DNA of 64,000 nt from Pseudanabaena galeata CCNP1313 (GCF_029910235.1 NZ_CP112874.1:3472001-3536000), one strand, 5' to 3'. Counted from the first letter of the stretch, positions 1 through 8,446 are shown. Made by a program: numbers and translations. Notes: a model not told the origin generated them from the sequence alone.

Positions 1-2
1 GA

Positions 3-224
3 TTAGGAGGCGATTTACTTCAGTTTAATAACATCGCTGCTATTGATGTGAGTACTGTTGGTGGCAACACTCAGTTCCTCTTGGGTGATGGTGTTACTGG
101 TAATGTTGGATTTGCAAGTGGTTCCCTCTTGCTTACCTTGAATGGAGTCACTGGATTTACATCTAGCAATATCAATGACAACATCTTAGCTGGTTCCATT
201 CCTACGTCCTTTAACTTCAGCTAA
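3..224 (+). CDS. C-terminal end of a repetitive, probably exported protein (partial)
   Basis: The reading frame is open from the window edge and stops at TAA 222-224, leaving about 73 residues. The peptide is rich in Gly, Asn, Thr and Ser with hydrophobic beta-strand periodicity (LLQFNNIAAIDVS, TQFLLGDGV, GSLLLTLNGV). It has almost no Lys and no Cys. This composition fits the end of a large surface or RTX-like secreted protein, but no diagnostic motif is visible. A strong terminator follows at once, so it ends its transcript. A type I exporter operon lies 14 kb downstream; any link between the two is only a guess. Confidence 0.6.
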   Translation, partial: LGGDLLQFNNIAAIDVSTVGGNTQFLLGDGVTGNVGFASGSLLLTLNGVTGFTSSNINDNILAGSIPTSFNFS

Positions 225-263
225 GCTCTTTTAGATGAGCAAAGCTCCTAAGCTTTATAAGTC

Positions 264-307
264 TTAAAACATCCTGTCCGTAAATGGACAGGGTGTTTTA
301 TTTTTTT
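264..307 (+). terminator. Rho-independent terminator
   Basis: Inverted repeat TAAAAC-TCCTGTCC / GGACAGG-GTTTTA with a 6-nt loop, running into a T-rich tract at 298-307. It lies 40 bp after the stop of the partial CDS. Confidence 0.85.
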
Positions 308-380
308 GCGATCGCCACCCACACCATAAAATAGCGATCGCATTCTCACAAATTAGCGATCGCCACAACCTAACCTATTG

Positions 381-1204
381 CTAGTTGTTAATATTTTTGA
401 GCCAATTGCATAAATCTTCTAAACTTTGTAAATCAAATAAAGCTTCACTCAATACATCTAATAGTTCTGGCTCTAGTTGAAATAAAAGAACTTTAATTTC
501 ATCGGGGATAGTTCCTAGTCTACGAGAAAGTTGTTTTAGCAGAAGCGATCGTTTACCCTCTTGAATACCTTGAGCCATACCTTCTTCTCGGGCTGTTTCA
601 ATGACCCCATTCATGTCTCGATAATACTTTAAGCTGTTTTCATAGGACTCTCTTTCAGCTTGAGAAAAACTAGCAATTTGTGCAACTTCAAACAATTGCA
701 AGAATACATTCTCTTGCAATTGTAAGGGTGGATCTTCTAAATCGGGTAGATGTTTCAGTAAAAATAGCCACTTATCAAAATGGTCATTTAGTTGATCAAT
801 TGTCTTTTTAAAATTTGGTAATTCCAGATAAATAGACTTTAGTTTCTCGTAGAAAACCTTACAAATTTGATCTTTTAGTTCAACGACATGTAAAAAACTA
901 TCATCGTTTTTATCTTCATCAAAAATAAAGTCTAAAATGCCGATGGTATAGATTGGCTCTAACTTATAATTCCAACTGCCTTTTTGTGATTGTTCTTGAA
1001 TGGGAAAAGAGGCGTAGTAAATGCTGCGATCTTTAAAGTAATTATGCTTGGCTTTCTGCATTTCAACAATGAACTTCTCGCCTTTTTCACTTTCGCAGTA
1101 AAGATCGAAGACGGCTTTGCGATCAATGGGCGTATTGCCAAGATTTTCGGTGCTACGATAGATAAGATCTTTGACTCGATGTTGAGATGGTAGTATTACA
1201 TTAA
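381..1204 (-). pseudogene. Rpn/PD-(D/E)XK nuclease family gene, 3' part (split by IS)
   Basis: This is the Rpn (TIGR01784, recombination-promoting nuclease / 'putative transposase') family. The family core is readable here: VFDLYC (acidic residue), then FIVEMQKAK (the E-x-Q-x-x-K end of a PD-(D/E)XK site), then DRSIYYASFPIQEQ, a typical GILDFIF segment, and the C-terminal region with GMAQGIQEGKR. An internal ATG at 1061 would give 226 residues but omits the conserved acidic residue. The frame is open from 1204 and joins the 5' fragment at 2467-2575 if the IS and one TTAA are removed. The restored gene is 933 nt (310 aa), a normal family length. The gene is therefore broken by a single insertion rather than decayed. 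Confidence 0.88.
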
Positions 1205-2462
1205 CTGAGATCTTGCACCATTCCTAAAAGAGTTAAGTGGGAATGGGTTTGAGAATAATTTCAAAGCCATGACGAGCAGCAATATCGGCACTAATTTGAA
1301 GATACCTGAGAAGTTTCAACCAAAGGACAGAAGGGAATAAAACTGAAAGAGTTAAATCACAAGTAGCTTTCCAGTCCAAGATGGGAGGAATCGACCATTG
1401 ATCAATCCAATGAGCCAAAAGATAAGAAAGCAGAGAGAGGATAAGCCAACGATAAACACCAAGTTTTGTCGATTGCCCAAAACAATGCAAGCCAAAGCGA
1501 TGTTTGATGGTTTTGAAGAATCCCTCAATTGCCCAACGCTTACGCCCTAACATCACCAGATAAGCACCAGAATAAGGATGAGAAGAGACAACAAAACGTA
1601 ACTCCCGTTTACTATCGGCTCTTTTGAGCCAGAACCAAGAGATCGTCAAAGGCTGAGTTAGCCCTTCTAGCAAAATTTGTTGTCCACGTTTGCCATGACG
1701 ATAAAGTTGTTTGACGGTGCGTCCATCTTGAAGTTTACGATTGTTGCGGACACCGACAACGATGCGCCAAGACTTGGCTCGGACTGCATTGAAAAACTTC
1801 ACTGTACTAAACTCAGTATCGGCAAGGACAATCACAGTCCTGCCTTGGGTTAGTTGCTTGGGGACTGTCCTCAATAACTTACAAGCTAACTCAGAGGGAC
1901 TGGGGTATCCTTTACCTCGCCATACTCTAAAACTCCATGGCACGCGCCACTCTCCATAGACCAGATACAGTACAACCAGATGTAGTCCTCGCTTGCCGTT
2001 TAGTATTCTCACCCATGGGTCGGGTTCATCTTTGGTGGGATTACTCAAATGTAGAAACTTGCCACATTTTTCTAGGGTCGTCAAGTCTATCAGTATCTTT
2101 AATGGCACTTGTTTCGATGGACGATGCTTGGCGATTTGTCCCAAAATAGCCTGACGTGTCGCTCGAATTAGTCCTCTTGTTGACCAGTTATAGTGGTTGA
2201 GAAATCGACTCAACGCACTCGCTGATTTTATCTGTGTATGTTCTGGATAGGGATGTCCTTGTGCTTCGAGGAATAGTCCCAATATTGCATTGAGACTTGC
2301 TTTTTGATACACACTTGGCATCAAACACAGAAGGCTATAAACTAGCCCTTGGGCGTGCTTAACGATGCTTTCCATGATCGTTATTTAATTTACTACTACG
2401 CCCTTTTTTTCACATTTTTGCTCTTTCTGCAACCCCTTTTCTTGAATGGTGCAAGATCTCAG
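1205..2462 (-). mobile_element. IS701-like (IS4 superfamily) insertion sequence, complete
   Basis: Terminal inverted repeats of 19 bp are perfect: CTGAGATCTTGCACCATTC at 1205-1223 and its reverse complement at 2444-2462. The element is flanked by TTAA on both sides (1201-1204 and 2463-2466), read as a 4-bp target duplication of the YTAR type known for IS701 members. It is 1258 bp long with one transposase gene and sits inside an Rpn nuclease gene. Family assignment rests on the transposase and target type; an ISfinder search would settle the name. Confidence 0.88.
1233..2375 (-). CDS. IS701-like DDE transposase
   Basis: A 380-residue transposase that fills the element between its inverted repeats. 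Candidate catalytic residues are D97 (LIDLTTLEK), D186 (VLADTEF) and E284 in RWAIEGFFKTIKH, which resembles the Y-(2)-R-(3)-E-(6)-K signature of the IS4 superfamily. The frame is intact and ends 28 bp inside the right end. With perfect ends and a clean target duplication the element looks recent and possibly active. A degraded relative is visible at about 14178-14280. Confidence 0.9.
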   Translation of the reverse strand: MESIVKHAQGLVYSLLCLMPSVYQKASLNAILGLFLEAQGHPYPEHTQIKSASALSRFLNHYNWSTRGLIRATRQAILGQIAKHRPSKQVPLKILIDLTTLEKCGKFLHLSNPTKDEPDPWVRILNGKRGLHLVVLYLVYGEWRVPWSFRVWRGKGYPSPSELACKLLRTVPKQLTQGRTVIVLADTEFSTVKFFNAVRAKSWRIVVGVRNNRKLQDGRTVKQLYRHGKRGQQILLEGLTQPLTISWFWLKRADSKRELRFVVSSHPYSGAYLVMLGRKRWAIEGFFKTIKHRFGLHCFGQSTKLGVYRWLILSLLSYLLAHWIDQWSIPPILDWKATCDLTLSVLFPSVLWLKLLRYLQISADIAARHGFEIILKPIPT

Positions 2463-2466
2463 TTAA

Positions 2467-2575
2467 GGAAGTCAATCAATAGATTTTTATTTGGCTCTGT
2501 TCCAAATAGTCGCTTGAAGCCAAAGTCGGTGAGTGGGTTGATGTAGCGATCGCCGCTAAGACGTGGATAAAACAT
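2467..2575 (-). pseudogene. Rpn-family nuclease gene, 5' part (split by IS)
   Basis: Reading the minus strand from ATG at 2575 gives MFYPRLSGDRYINPLTDF followed by GFKRLFGTEPNKNLLIDFL, the conserved N-terminus of Rpn/TIGR01784 proteins. The frame runs to the TTAA where the IS701-like element is inserted and continues at 1204 in the same frame after in-silico excision. This stretch encodes about 36 residues. Confidence 0.85.
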
Positions 2576-2689
2576 GGTTAACCATTTGTTGATGGGAGCT
2601 ATGGCTCAGCACTATTTTAACAGATCCCAAAACTCGCGCTCTCGTCTTTACTCTCATCAATCAGCGATCGCCACCCACACCATCAAACA

Positions 2690-2869
2690 GCGAATCTTTG
2701 GTTAGCTTGTCCTATTTGTAATAGTCATAAAGCTGGCAAGATTGAGGCGATCAATCTATTTACGGATGAGGTTGTAGCGCTATTCAATCCGCGTACTCAA
2801 GTTTGGGTGGAGCATTTTACTTGGACTGAGAATGATATTGGTATTCTCGGTAAGATTCCAACGGAATAG
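2690..2869 (+). pseudogene. HNH endonuclease, C-terminal fragment
   Basis: One frame reads NLWLACPICNSHKAG, then AINLFTDEVVALFNPRTQVW and HFTWTENDIGILGKIPTE before a TAG at 2867-2869. CPICNSHK and LFNPR-x5-HF are the second zinc knuckle and tail of the small cyanobacterial HNH endonuclease family. The first half (C-x2-C and EH-I motifs) is missing, and the frame closes upstream. The fragment lies between the Rpn start and a DUF433 gene in a gap that otherwise holds no gene. Confidence 0.75.
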
Positions 2870-2950
2870 GCAAAGGTGAGGGTTTTGAGCTAATGAGCAG
2901 TTTGATTATGTATGATGGAATTGATAAGTCAAGTTGAATTTTTAGAAAAT

Positions 2951-3145
2951 ATGAAAGAACAAGATTTGTTGAATCGGATCTGCGCTAGTCCTAGAGTGAT
3001 GGTGGGGAAGCCAGTCATTAGAGGGAATCGGTTATCTGTTGAATACATTCTAAATCTGCTGGCTCATGGTGCAACGGTGACGGAGATTTTGGATGAGTAT
3101 GAAGGTTTGGTTGAGGCGGATATAAGGGCTTGTTTGATTAAATAA
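2951..3145 (+). CDS. DUF433 antitoxin-like protein, C-terminally shortened
   Basis: DUF433 proteins are small DNA-binding proteins usually paired with a DUF5615 PIN-like toxin. The sequence carries the family core SPRVMVGKPVIRGNRLSVEY and the LAHGATVTEILDEYEGL helix. I chose the ATG at 2951 (MKEQDLLNRI) because homologs normally begin there; an in-frame ATG at 2912 would add 13 residues. It ends at ACLIK, where relatives continue for 10 or more residues, so it seems cut at the 3' end. The stop overlaps the tail of the convergent HigA-like gene by 8 bp. No toxin partner sits next to it, so it looks like an orphan. Confidence 0.7.
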   Translation: MKEQDLLNRICASPRVMVGKPVIRGNRLSVEYILNLLAHGATVTEILDEYEGLVEADIRACLIK

Positions 3146-3431
3146 CTGGCTGGACGGTCAGCTTATATCCAAGCGCTTTAGCAACTTTTGTCACTGTCGC
3201 AAAACTAGGATTACCATCAGGGGATAATGCCTTGTATAGCCCCTCTCTTGTTAAGCCTGATTCTTTTGCTAACTGAGTCATGTTCTTGGCGCGAGCGATA
3301 ACACTAAATGCATGGATGATCACGTTAGGAGCATCACCTGCTTCTTCAAGACAAGCTTCCAAATATAATTGAATATCTTCTTCTGTTTTTAGATGTTCTG
3401 CTGAGTTCCATCGAGTAGTGGTGATAGCCAT
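3138..3431 (-). CDS. HigA-type antitoxin (addiction module antidote, TIGR02684-like)
   Basis: A 97-residue protein with a helix-turn-helix: ARAKNMTQLAKESGLTREGL, then YKALSPDGNPSFATVTKVAKAL. This is the hallmark of the XRE-type antidotes paired with HigB/RelE-like killers. It lies 3 bp downstream of the toxin-like gene at 3435-3728, the usual toxin-first order of HigBA-type modules. It should bind the toxin and repress the shared promoter. The frame is intact. Confidence 0.85.
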   Translation of the reverse strand: MAITTTRWNSAEHLKTEEDIQLYLEACLEEAGDAPNVIIHAFSVIARAKNMTQLAKESGLTREGLYKALSPDGNPSFATVTKVAKALGYKLTVQPVI

Positions 3432-3434
3432 AAT

Positions 3435-3728
3435 TTAATCCTCCAATTGTTTAACTAGTTCCTTAGCTTTATTTATGTCAGAAGTCTGAGTGCTTTTATC
3501 GCCGCCACATAGAAGTATCACAAGGATTGAACCTCTCTGCACAAAATACACTCTATAGCCAGTGCCGTAAAATATTCGCATTTCGCTTACTCCTTGTCCA
3601 ACTGGAGCAACATCACCAAAGTTTCCCATTTCCATGCGATCGATACGGGCTTGTATGCGGGCTTTGGCTTTTTTGTCTCTTAATTTGACAAACCAGTTGA
3701 CGAATATTTCTGTCTGGCGAACTTCAAT
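3435..3728 (-). CDS. HigB/RelE-like killer protein with no standard start codon
   Basis: The frame reads IEVRQTEIFVNWFVKLRDKK, then ARIQARIDRMEMGNFGDVAP, GVSEMRIFYGTGYRVYF and LCGGDKSTQTSDI. This is the complete TIGR02683 (addiction module killer) family sequence. However, the codons where ATG is expected are ATA (3729-3731) and ATT (3726-3728), a stop lies two codons further upstream, and no ATG, GTG or TTG occurs before the internal ATG at 3635. A start at 3635 would give 66 residues lacking the first third. Either translation begins at a rare ATT/ATA codon or the toxin lost its start codon while the antitoxin stayed intact. Confidence 0.65.
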   Translation of the reverse strand: MEVRQTEIFVNWFVKLRDKKAKARIQARIDRMEMGNFGDVAPVGQGVSEMRIFYGTGYRVYFVQRGSILVILLCGGDKSTQTSDINKAKELVKQLED

Positions 3729-3787
3729 TATGTGTTAACTGTAGTTCACAGTGTAGAAAGTGTCAATCGTCAAAACAAGATTGTGAT

Positions 3788-3828
3788 AACTGTGATCGCG
3801 CCAATCTCATTTCACAAACTGTGATCGC
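3788..3828. repeat. Two direct repeats AACTGTGATCGC
   Basis: AACTGTGATCGC occurs at 3788-3799 and 3817-3828 in the gap upstream of the HigBA-like pair. They could be regulatory sites or a chance pairing around HIP1-like GATCGC. I see nothing else in this gap. Confidence 0.3.
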
Positions 3829-3948
3829 CTAAACAACCGAGTAAAGCCGCTAAGCCTATTCTTGAAAAGTCATCTTGATAAGCAAGGCGATTCTATGAAG
3901 TTATACTGTATTTAATCAATCAAAATTTAGTGTTGTCTACGAGGCAAT

Positions 3949-4362
3949 ATGTCTGAGTCGATCGCCTTAGAACTTCCCGAACCTTTGGCAAAAAAAGTTA
4001 AGGAAATTGCTGCACTCAATCGTCAGGGGATTGAGGAAATGCTGATTGAATGGATCGATCGCACTATTAATGAGATTCCCATAGAGGCACTGCCTGATGA
4101 ACAGGTTCTGGCTCTTTGTAATTTGCAAATGGGTGGACAGCAGCAAAGGGTTTTTAGTGATTTACAAGCTCGAAATAGTGAAGGGTTGCTTAATGCACAG
4201 GAAGTTAAGAAGCTAAATGAGTTAATGCAGGTTTATCGGCATGGTTCGGTACGGAAAGCTAAGGCATTGCAGGTTGCGGTGATGCGCGGATTAATCTCTA
4301 GCAAAATTGCTCTTAATCTCGAATCAAACAGCGATCGCCTATCTCAAAAACTAATTAAATAG
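3949..4362 (+). CDS. Hypothetical protein with RHH-like N-terminus
   Basis: A 137-residue soluble protein that I cannot assign to a named family. The N-terminus (ALELPEPLAKKVKEIAALN, then a helix ending in EWIDRTI) resembles the strand-helix-helix of ribbon-helix-helix antitoxins. The middle is Gln-rich and helical, and the C-terminus is basic. It starts with ATG at 3949 and ends in a HIP1-rich gap. The setting among TA modules suggests an antitoxin-like role, but that is inference only. Confidence 0.6.
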   Translation: MSESIALELPEPLAKKVKEIAALNRQGIEEMLIEWIDRTINEIPIEALPDEQVLALCNLQMGGQQQRVFSDLQARNSEGLLNAQEVKKLNELMQVYRHGSVRKAKALQVAVMRGLISSKIALNLESNSDRLSQKLIK

Positions 4363-4407
4363 TAATCGCCTATCAATTATAGAGAGACAGATATAAAATC
4401 GTGAACT

Positions 4408-6328
4408 TTATATCTTTTCAAGTAGTTCCAATGTCTTTCTAATATCAGGCAATAATTCATTTCTAGTGATTTCTTTTAAAGGATTGTTGCCAGACTCACC
4501 ATGATGAATAGGGCTTGAAATATCGTTTAAATCTCGCAATGTTCTAATGATAGCGCTATCTAATTTTCCAAGATTTTTTAATTCATCTATCATTTTGCCT
4601 AACGTATTTATATTCTTGGATCGTAAGTGTCGAAAATACTTAAATTGTAAAGCTGTTTCTAGACATAGGCGGATCATTTCCTGAGCGTTATGTGTAGAAC
4701 AATGGTCTTGCTCTAAATAAGTCTCCAAGCTTTCAATTCTTTTTTGTTGCAGATTTTTACGATGCTCAGTCACATCAAAATTAGATAAGCAACTCCCATG
4801 TATTCTGTCCTTTTTTAATGTAAGGGTTCTAGCTCCAGAAAGATTGTCACAAAGTAAAAATAAGAAATCTTTGTTATGCGTCAATATAATTGCCTGACCG
4901 ATGCTGTCTGACAAATCTCTAATGAGACGAGCCGTTAGATTTTTTCGATGCTCATCTAAACTTGATAGAGGATCGTCAAATACAACTACCTTCTTATCCA
5001 AGTTAGGTTGATTTTTCAACCAATTAACAAAGAAGGCAAGACTTAGAGTGTTTTTCTCTCCTTCGCTTAAAGTATTGTGAAAACAGGGATTATCTCCTCG
5101 TACTTGTAAAGGCACTTGAGTTTCATTGATAACAATTTGAAATTCAGCATATGGTTGTTTTGAACGATTATCAACTTGTTCAATGAAACGATCCAATCGG
5201 AAATCCACCCCTAACTCATTTAGAGTATCGTTCACGCTCGCTTGATACTTGTGAAAAACTGTTGTCGAATAACTGGCAAGCTTATTGGTCAAAGTCTTTA
5301 TGTCCAATGTAATTTTGTGGAATTCACTTTCCAATTCCTGATAATCTTTGCACCAGTTCTTCTCATCTTGAGAAAATCGCTTCAAGCTTTTTTCTAACTG
5401 GCTTTTGAGTATATTTAGATCAGATGATGTTGAACCAGAAATTGATGCCAGATAAGCTTTAATACTATCTGCTCCGCGTCTGTACGTTTGATTAACTACT
5501 TCAATTTCACCTTTTAAGTCACAAAAGATAGTATCTAGTTGCAGTGCTTCATCATCTGACTGGCTCAAGTTTATATTGTGCAGCTTTTGTTCAAGCGTAT
5601 TTTGGACTTTCTCTTTTAAAGATTCAAATTTACGAATAAAACTAGAGAAATCTGGTTGCGACATTTGGTCTACATCTACATATTTTCTGAAGTTCTCCAC
5701 CGCATCTTTCGCTTTAGCGTATTTACTCTCCAACTGTAGTAATTCAGCGCGTGGATTCCATTGATTTATTTCTGCTAAACACGTTTTGATCATTTCAAGT
5801 GAATCTCTATGGGATTGATCAAAGTACTTGCGATAAGCATCCAGTAAATCATGAGCAGACTCAAGATTTTGCCCACAAAATGGACAGGTGTCTAATGTTT
5901 GTTCCAAAGCTTGCAGAAGAAAAGTATCAGCTAGTTCAGGTTTCGCTGTGTGTCTACTAATATGAGCTTTTACAAGTTGTTCAGCTTCATCATGGATGCT
6001 TGAAAAAGATAGGTTATATATTTTCAAAAAATCAGGTTTTAACTCTGGGCAGACAAGTTTTCCTAATGATGTATAACCACGCAACTTTTCTTCTTCATTC
6101 TTTGCTTCGATTTGTCGTTTAATATTTTCTAATTGAACCAATATAACATCGTTCTCAGAGTCTGATATTACAAGATAGTCATCACGGTTAGTCAGTTTTT
6201 GGCGCTTTTCTAATTCCTTTTGCTTATCGTCAAAGAGCTTTTTTAACTGCTTTTCACGCTCTTTTGCAATAGTCAATTCTTTGCTAATACTCAAGCCTTC
6301 CGCACCTATCACTATTGTGTGAATACTT
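4408..6328 (-). pseudogene. PrrC/RloC-like AAA_13 ATPase gene, 3' part (split by IS30)
   Basis: This holds most of an AAA_13-domain ATPase, the family that includes the anticodon nucleases PrrC and RloC. Visible here are a CPFCGQNL CxxC that looks like a zinc hook flanked by coiled coil, the ABC signature LSEGEKNTLSLAFF, Walker B VVVFDDPLSSLD and the H-loop ILTHNKDF. The tail has RTLRDLNDISSPIHHGE, reminiscent of the R...H tails of HEPN-like effectors, but no nuclease motif is certain. Walker A is in the 5' part at 7419-7798. Joining the two parts after removal of the IS30 and one CTT gives 2301 nt (766 aa). As the sequence stands, the ATP site is split between two open reading frames. Confidence 0.85.
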
Positions 6329-7415
6329 CGCCAATTCAAGGATGAAATGCAACACCTAGAGATCTTTGCGTAAAGGGACTCATAAGGATATTCTGATATT
6401 AATCACAATAATTAGGATACCCTCATGAGCTTTGTCCATCTTACCACCACAGAAAGAAGTGAACTGTATAAACTAAGAGTAATTGAGCAATTATCTGTAT
6501 CAGAGATAGGTCGTCGCTTGAAGCGAAACAAAAGTACGATTTCAAGAGAGTTATCGCGCAATACAGACGAGCGACAGATTGGCTATTTGCCAGATACTGC
6601 GGTTGCCCTGATGAAAGCAAGACGGAAACAAGCAAAGGCAAGATTTCAGAGCATCAGTGCTGAGACGATCGCCGAAGTCAAACAACGGTTAGAGCAACAC
6701 CACAGCCCAGAGCAACTAGCAGGGAGAATGGAAAGGGAGGGGCTAGGTAAAATCAGCTATGAGACGATTTATCTGATGATCTATGCAAACCATCAAGAGA
6801 TGGGAATATATCAACAATATCTGAGGCAGAAGCAAAAGCAACGAAGGCGCAAAGGTCGCCATCAGAAGCGAGGTGGCATTCCCAATAGGGTAGGGATAGA
6901 GAATCGACCGAAGATTGCAGATTTAAAAACAGAGATTGGACATTGGGAAAGTGATACGGTAATCGGGTGCAACCACACAGGTATCGTAGTTACGCATGTT
7001 GATAAAGCATCGAAGTATTTACTTGCTGGACTAGCTAAGAACAAGACGATGGACGAGATAAACAGAGTGACATTCAATCTATTTGAGCCTATAGAATCAA
7101 CATCTCGAAAGACAATGACCTTTGATAATGGAAGAGAATTCTGTGGGCATGAGAAGCTATCTGAAAGATTGAAACTAGAGACCTTCTTTGCGAATCCATA
7201 TCATTCATGGGAACGTGGATTGAATGAACACACCAATGGATTAATTAGAGAGTTCTATCCCAAAAGTACAAACTTTAAAATCGTGAAAGAAGAGGACTTT
7301 CAGAAGGCAGTGAATTTGATCAATCACAGACCCAGAAAATCACTTGACTATCGTACTCCTTACGAAGTATTCTTTGCTTCATCAGAACCCGTTGCATTTC
7401 ATCCTTGAATTGGCG
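6329..7415 (+). mobile_element. IS30-family insertion sequence, complete
   Basis: Perfect 25-bp terminal inverted repeats lie at 6329-6353 and 7391-7415 (outer bases CGCCAATTCAAGGATGAAAT). They are flanked by the 3-bp direct repeat CTT (6326-6328 and 7416-7418), the expected target duplication size for IS30. The 1087-bp element holds one intact transposase and interrupts the AAA_13 ATPase gene. Perfect ends suggest a recent insertion. Confidence 0.92.
6425..7408 (+). CDS. IS30-family transposase
   Basis: A 327-residue protein with the IS30 plan. It has an N-terminal helix-turn-helix (LSVSEIGRRLKRNKSTISRE), then a DDE integrase core with D177 (GHWESDTVIG), D234 (MTFDNGREF) and E268 in ERGLNEHTNGLIREFYPK. 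The C-terminus (NHRPRKSLDYRTPYEVF) is the family ending. The stop codon lies inside the right inverted repeat. The sequence is intact and full length. Confidence 0.95.
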   Translation: MSFVHLTTTERSELYKLRVIEQLSVSEIGRRLKRNKSTISRELSRNTDERQIGYLPDTAVALMKARRKQAKARFQSISAETIAEVKQRLEQHHSPEQLAGRMEREGLGKISYETIYLMIYANHQEMGIYQQYLRQKQKQRRRKGRHQKRGGIPNRVGIENRPKIADLKTEIGHWESDTVIGCNHTGIVVTHVDKASKYLLAGLAKNKTMDEINRVTFNLFEPIESTSRKTMTFDNGREFCGHEKLSERLKLETFFANPYHSWERGLNEHTNGLIREFYPKSTNFKIVKEEDFQKAVNLINHRPRKSLDYRTPYEVFFASSEPVAFHP

Positions 7416-7418
7416 CTT

Positions 7419-7798
7419 TGCTTATGTCCCGACTCAACCCTTTGAACAAAAAGATTATCATATACAAACTGCTGATCAAAAACTAGAATCTCAGGAGGAT
7501 AAGCTATTCCATTATGCTTCCATCCATTTTTATAAATAGAGGAGGCAGTACTATTAACATAAGATAAAACTATCTCTTGTTCAATTACAGCATCATTCGC
7601 ATTCTGCAAAGATTTGCGTTCTAAGATTTTTGTGGAATCACGACTACCAAGAGATTTTAGAATTGCAGCGATAGTAGTTTTTCCGTAACCATTCAAGGCG
7701 TAAATAATGGTATTTTTAGCAAATTCAACTTTTGACTTAGGGTTTTCAAAATTTTTAAAAGCACCAACTCCTCTGATAACCTTAAAACTTTTGAGCAT
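7419..7798 (-). pseudogene. PrrC/RloC-like AAA_13 ATPase gene, 5' part
   Basis: Starting from ATG at 7798 (MLKSFKVIRGVGAFKNF), this part carries Walker A (IIYALNGYGKTT, residues 32-42) and ends near VFDQQFVYDNLFVQRVESG, a block typical of AAA_13 proteins. The next codons, CAT AAG CAA AG, continue as T ATT CAC ACA in the 3' part once the IS30 is removed, giving HKQSIHTIVIG. Read as it stands, the frame runs 10 codons into the IS and stops. PrrC and RloC proteins cleave host tRNA upon phage infection; a defence role here is an inference from family. Confidence 0.83.
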
Positions 7799-7894
7799 TT
7801 TTTTACCTTGATTTGAAGTGAATTATATTCGACGGAAACGCACTTAACGACTGAATTGATTGATAACGAACCTCTTTTCATAAAGATATCATAA

Positions 7895-7981
7895 TTTTAA
7901 GCGCTTTTTTACACACTTTTGCTAAATGTTTTGAAACTAACTCACCTTGTCATATTTGCGACAAAATAGCAGATAAAAAAC
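7895..7981 (-). pseudogene. Diverged 3' fragment of the gene at 8162-8446
   Basis: This stretch aligns without large gaps to 8181-8268, the 3' part of the 94-aa hypothetical gene. Shared words include GAAACTA, CACCTTG and ATTTGCGACA. No start or full frame remains. It abuts a MazF fragment, marking a recombination scar. Confidence 0.6.
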
Positions 7982-7985
7982 TACT

Positions 7986-8087
7986 GATAAACAACGCTTA
8001 GTCAAAAGAATGGGTGTAGTCTCCGATAACCTCATGGGATATGTGGATAACGCAATTCAAATTAGTTTAGGATTGATTGAACTATAG
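7986..8087 (+). pseudogene. MazF 3'-terminal fragment
   Basis: These 34 codons (DKQRLVKRMGVVSDNLMGYV, then DNAIQISLGLIEL-stop) nearly repeat the C-terminus of the intact MazF at 9907-10275. Similarity continues through the following 44-bp repeat and ends near 8145. This is an ectopic copy of the mazF end plus its downstream repeat, without a start codon. Confidence 0.85.
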
Positions 8088-8096
8088 AATTAGTTA

Positions 8097-8140
8097 GCGA
8101 TCGCCTATACGCTTAACCATGAGATGACAAGGCGATCGCC
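8097..8140 (+). repeat. HIP1-bounded 44-bp TA-island repeat, copy 1
   Basis: Begins GCGATCGCCTATACGCTTAA and ends GATGACAAGGCGATCGCC, so each end is a HIP1 octamer. Near-identical copies lie at 10285, 11056 and 11838, all in the same orientation. Confidence 0.85.
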
Positions 8141-8161
8141 TTCTTACAATCAGACAAAATG

Positions 8162-8446
8162 TTAAGAAATTTCTAAAAACTTCCTAAGTGCATTTTTATA
8201 TACTTTTGGTAAACGTTTGGAAACTACCCCACCTTGCTGTATTTGCGACAGAACAGCAGGAGAAAAACGACACTTTGGTACACGGCTACCCACACAGATC
8301 ACCCTAGCCAACTGCTCAACATCCATCTCACGAGCATCCAGATAATTTATCACCGACTCCCGTTTAACAAAATTGGGAATACCTTCTGTATCAGGTTGAA
8401 GAATACAACTAAGATCAGATTTGGCTCTGCGCGTAGTCACATTCAC
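8162..8446 (-). CDS. Hypothetical basic 94-aa protein
   Basis: I do not recognise this family. The 94-residue protein is basic, with no signal peptide or membrane segment. It ends with a Lys/Arg-rich helix (SKRLPKVYKNALRKFLEI). The middle (RESVINYLDAREMDVEQLAR, and later FSPAVLSQIQQGG) could form a small helix-turn-helix. It follows the Panacea gene on the same strand, but a hairpin with a T-run separates them, so it is probably transcribed alone. A decayed copy of its 3' end lies 200 bp away. Confidence 0.55.
   Translation of the reverse strand: MNVTTRRAKSDLSCILQPDTEGIPNFVKRESVINYLDAREMDVEQLARVICVGSRVPKCRFSPAVLSQIQQGGVVSKRLPKVYKNALRKFLEIS

Noticed and set aside
8162-8446. Calling the 94-aa gene a toxin because it follows Panacea
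   Set aside because: A terminator separates the two genes and no toxin fold is recognisable; kept as hypothetical.
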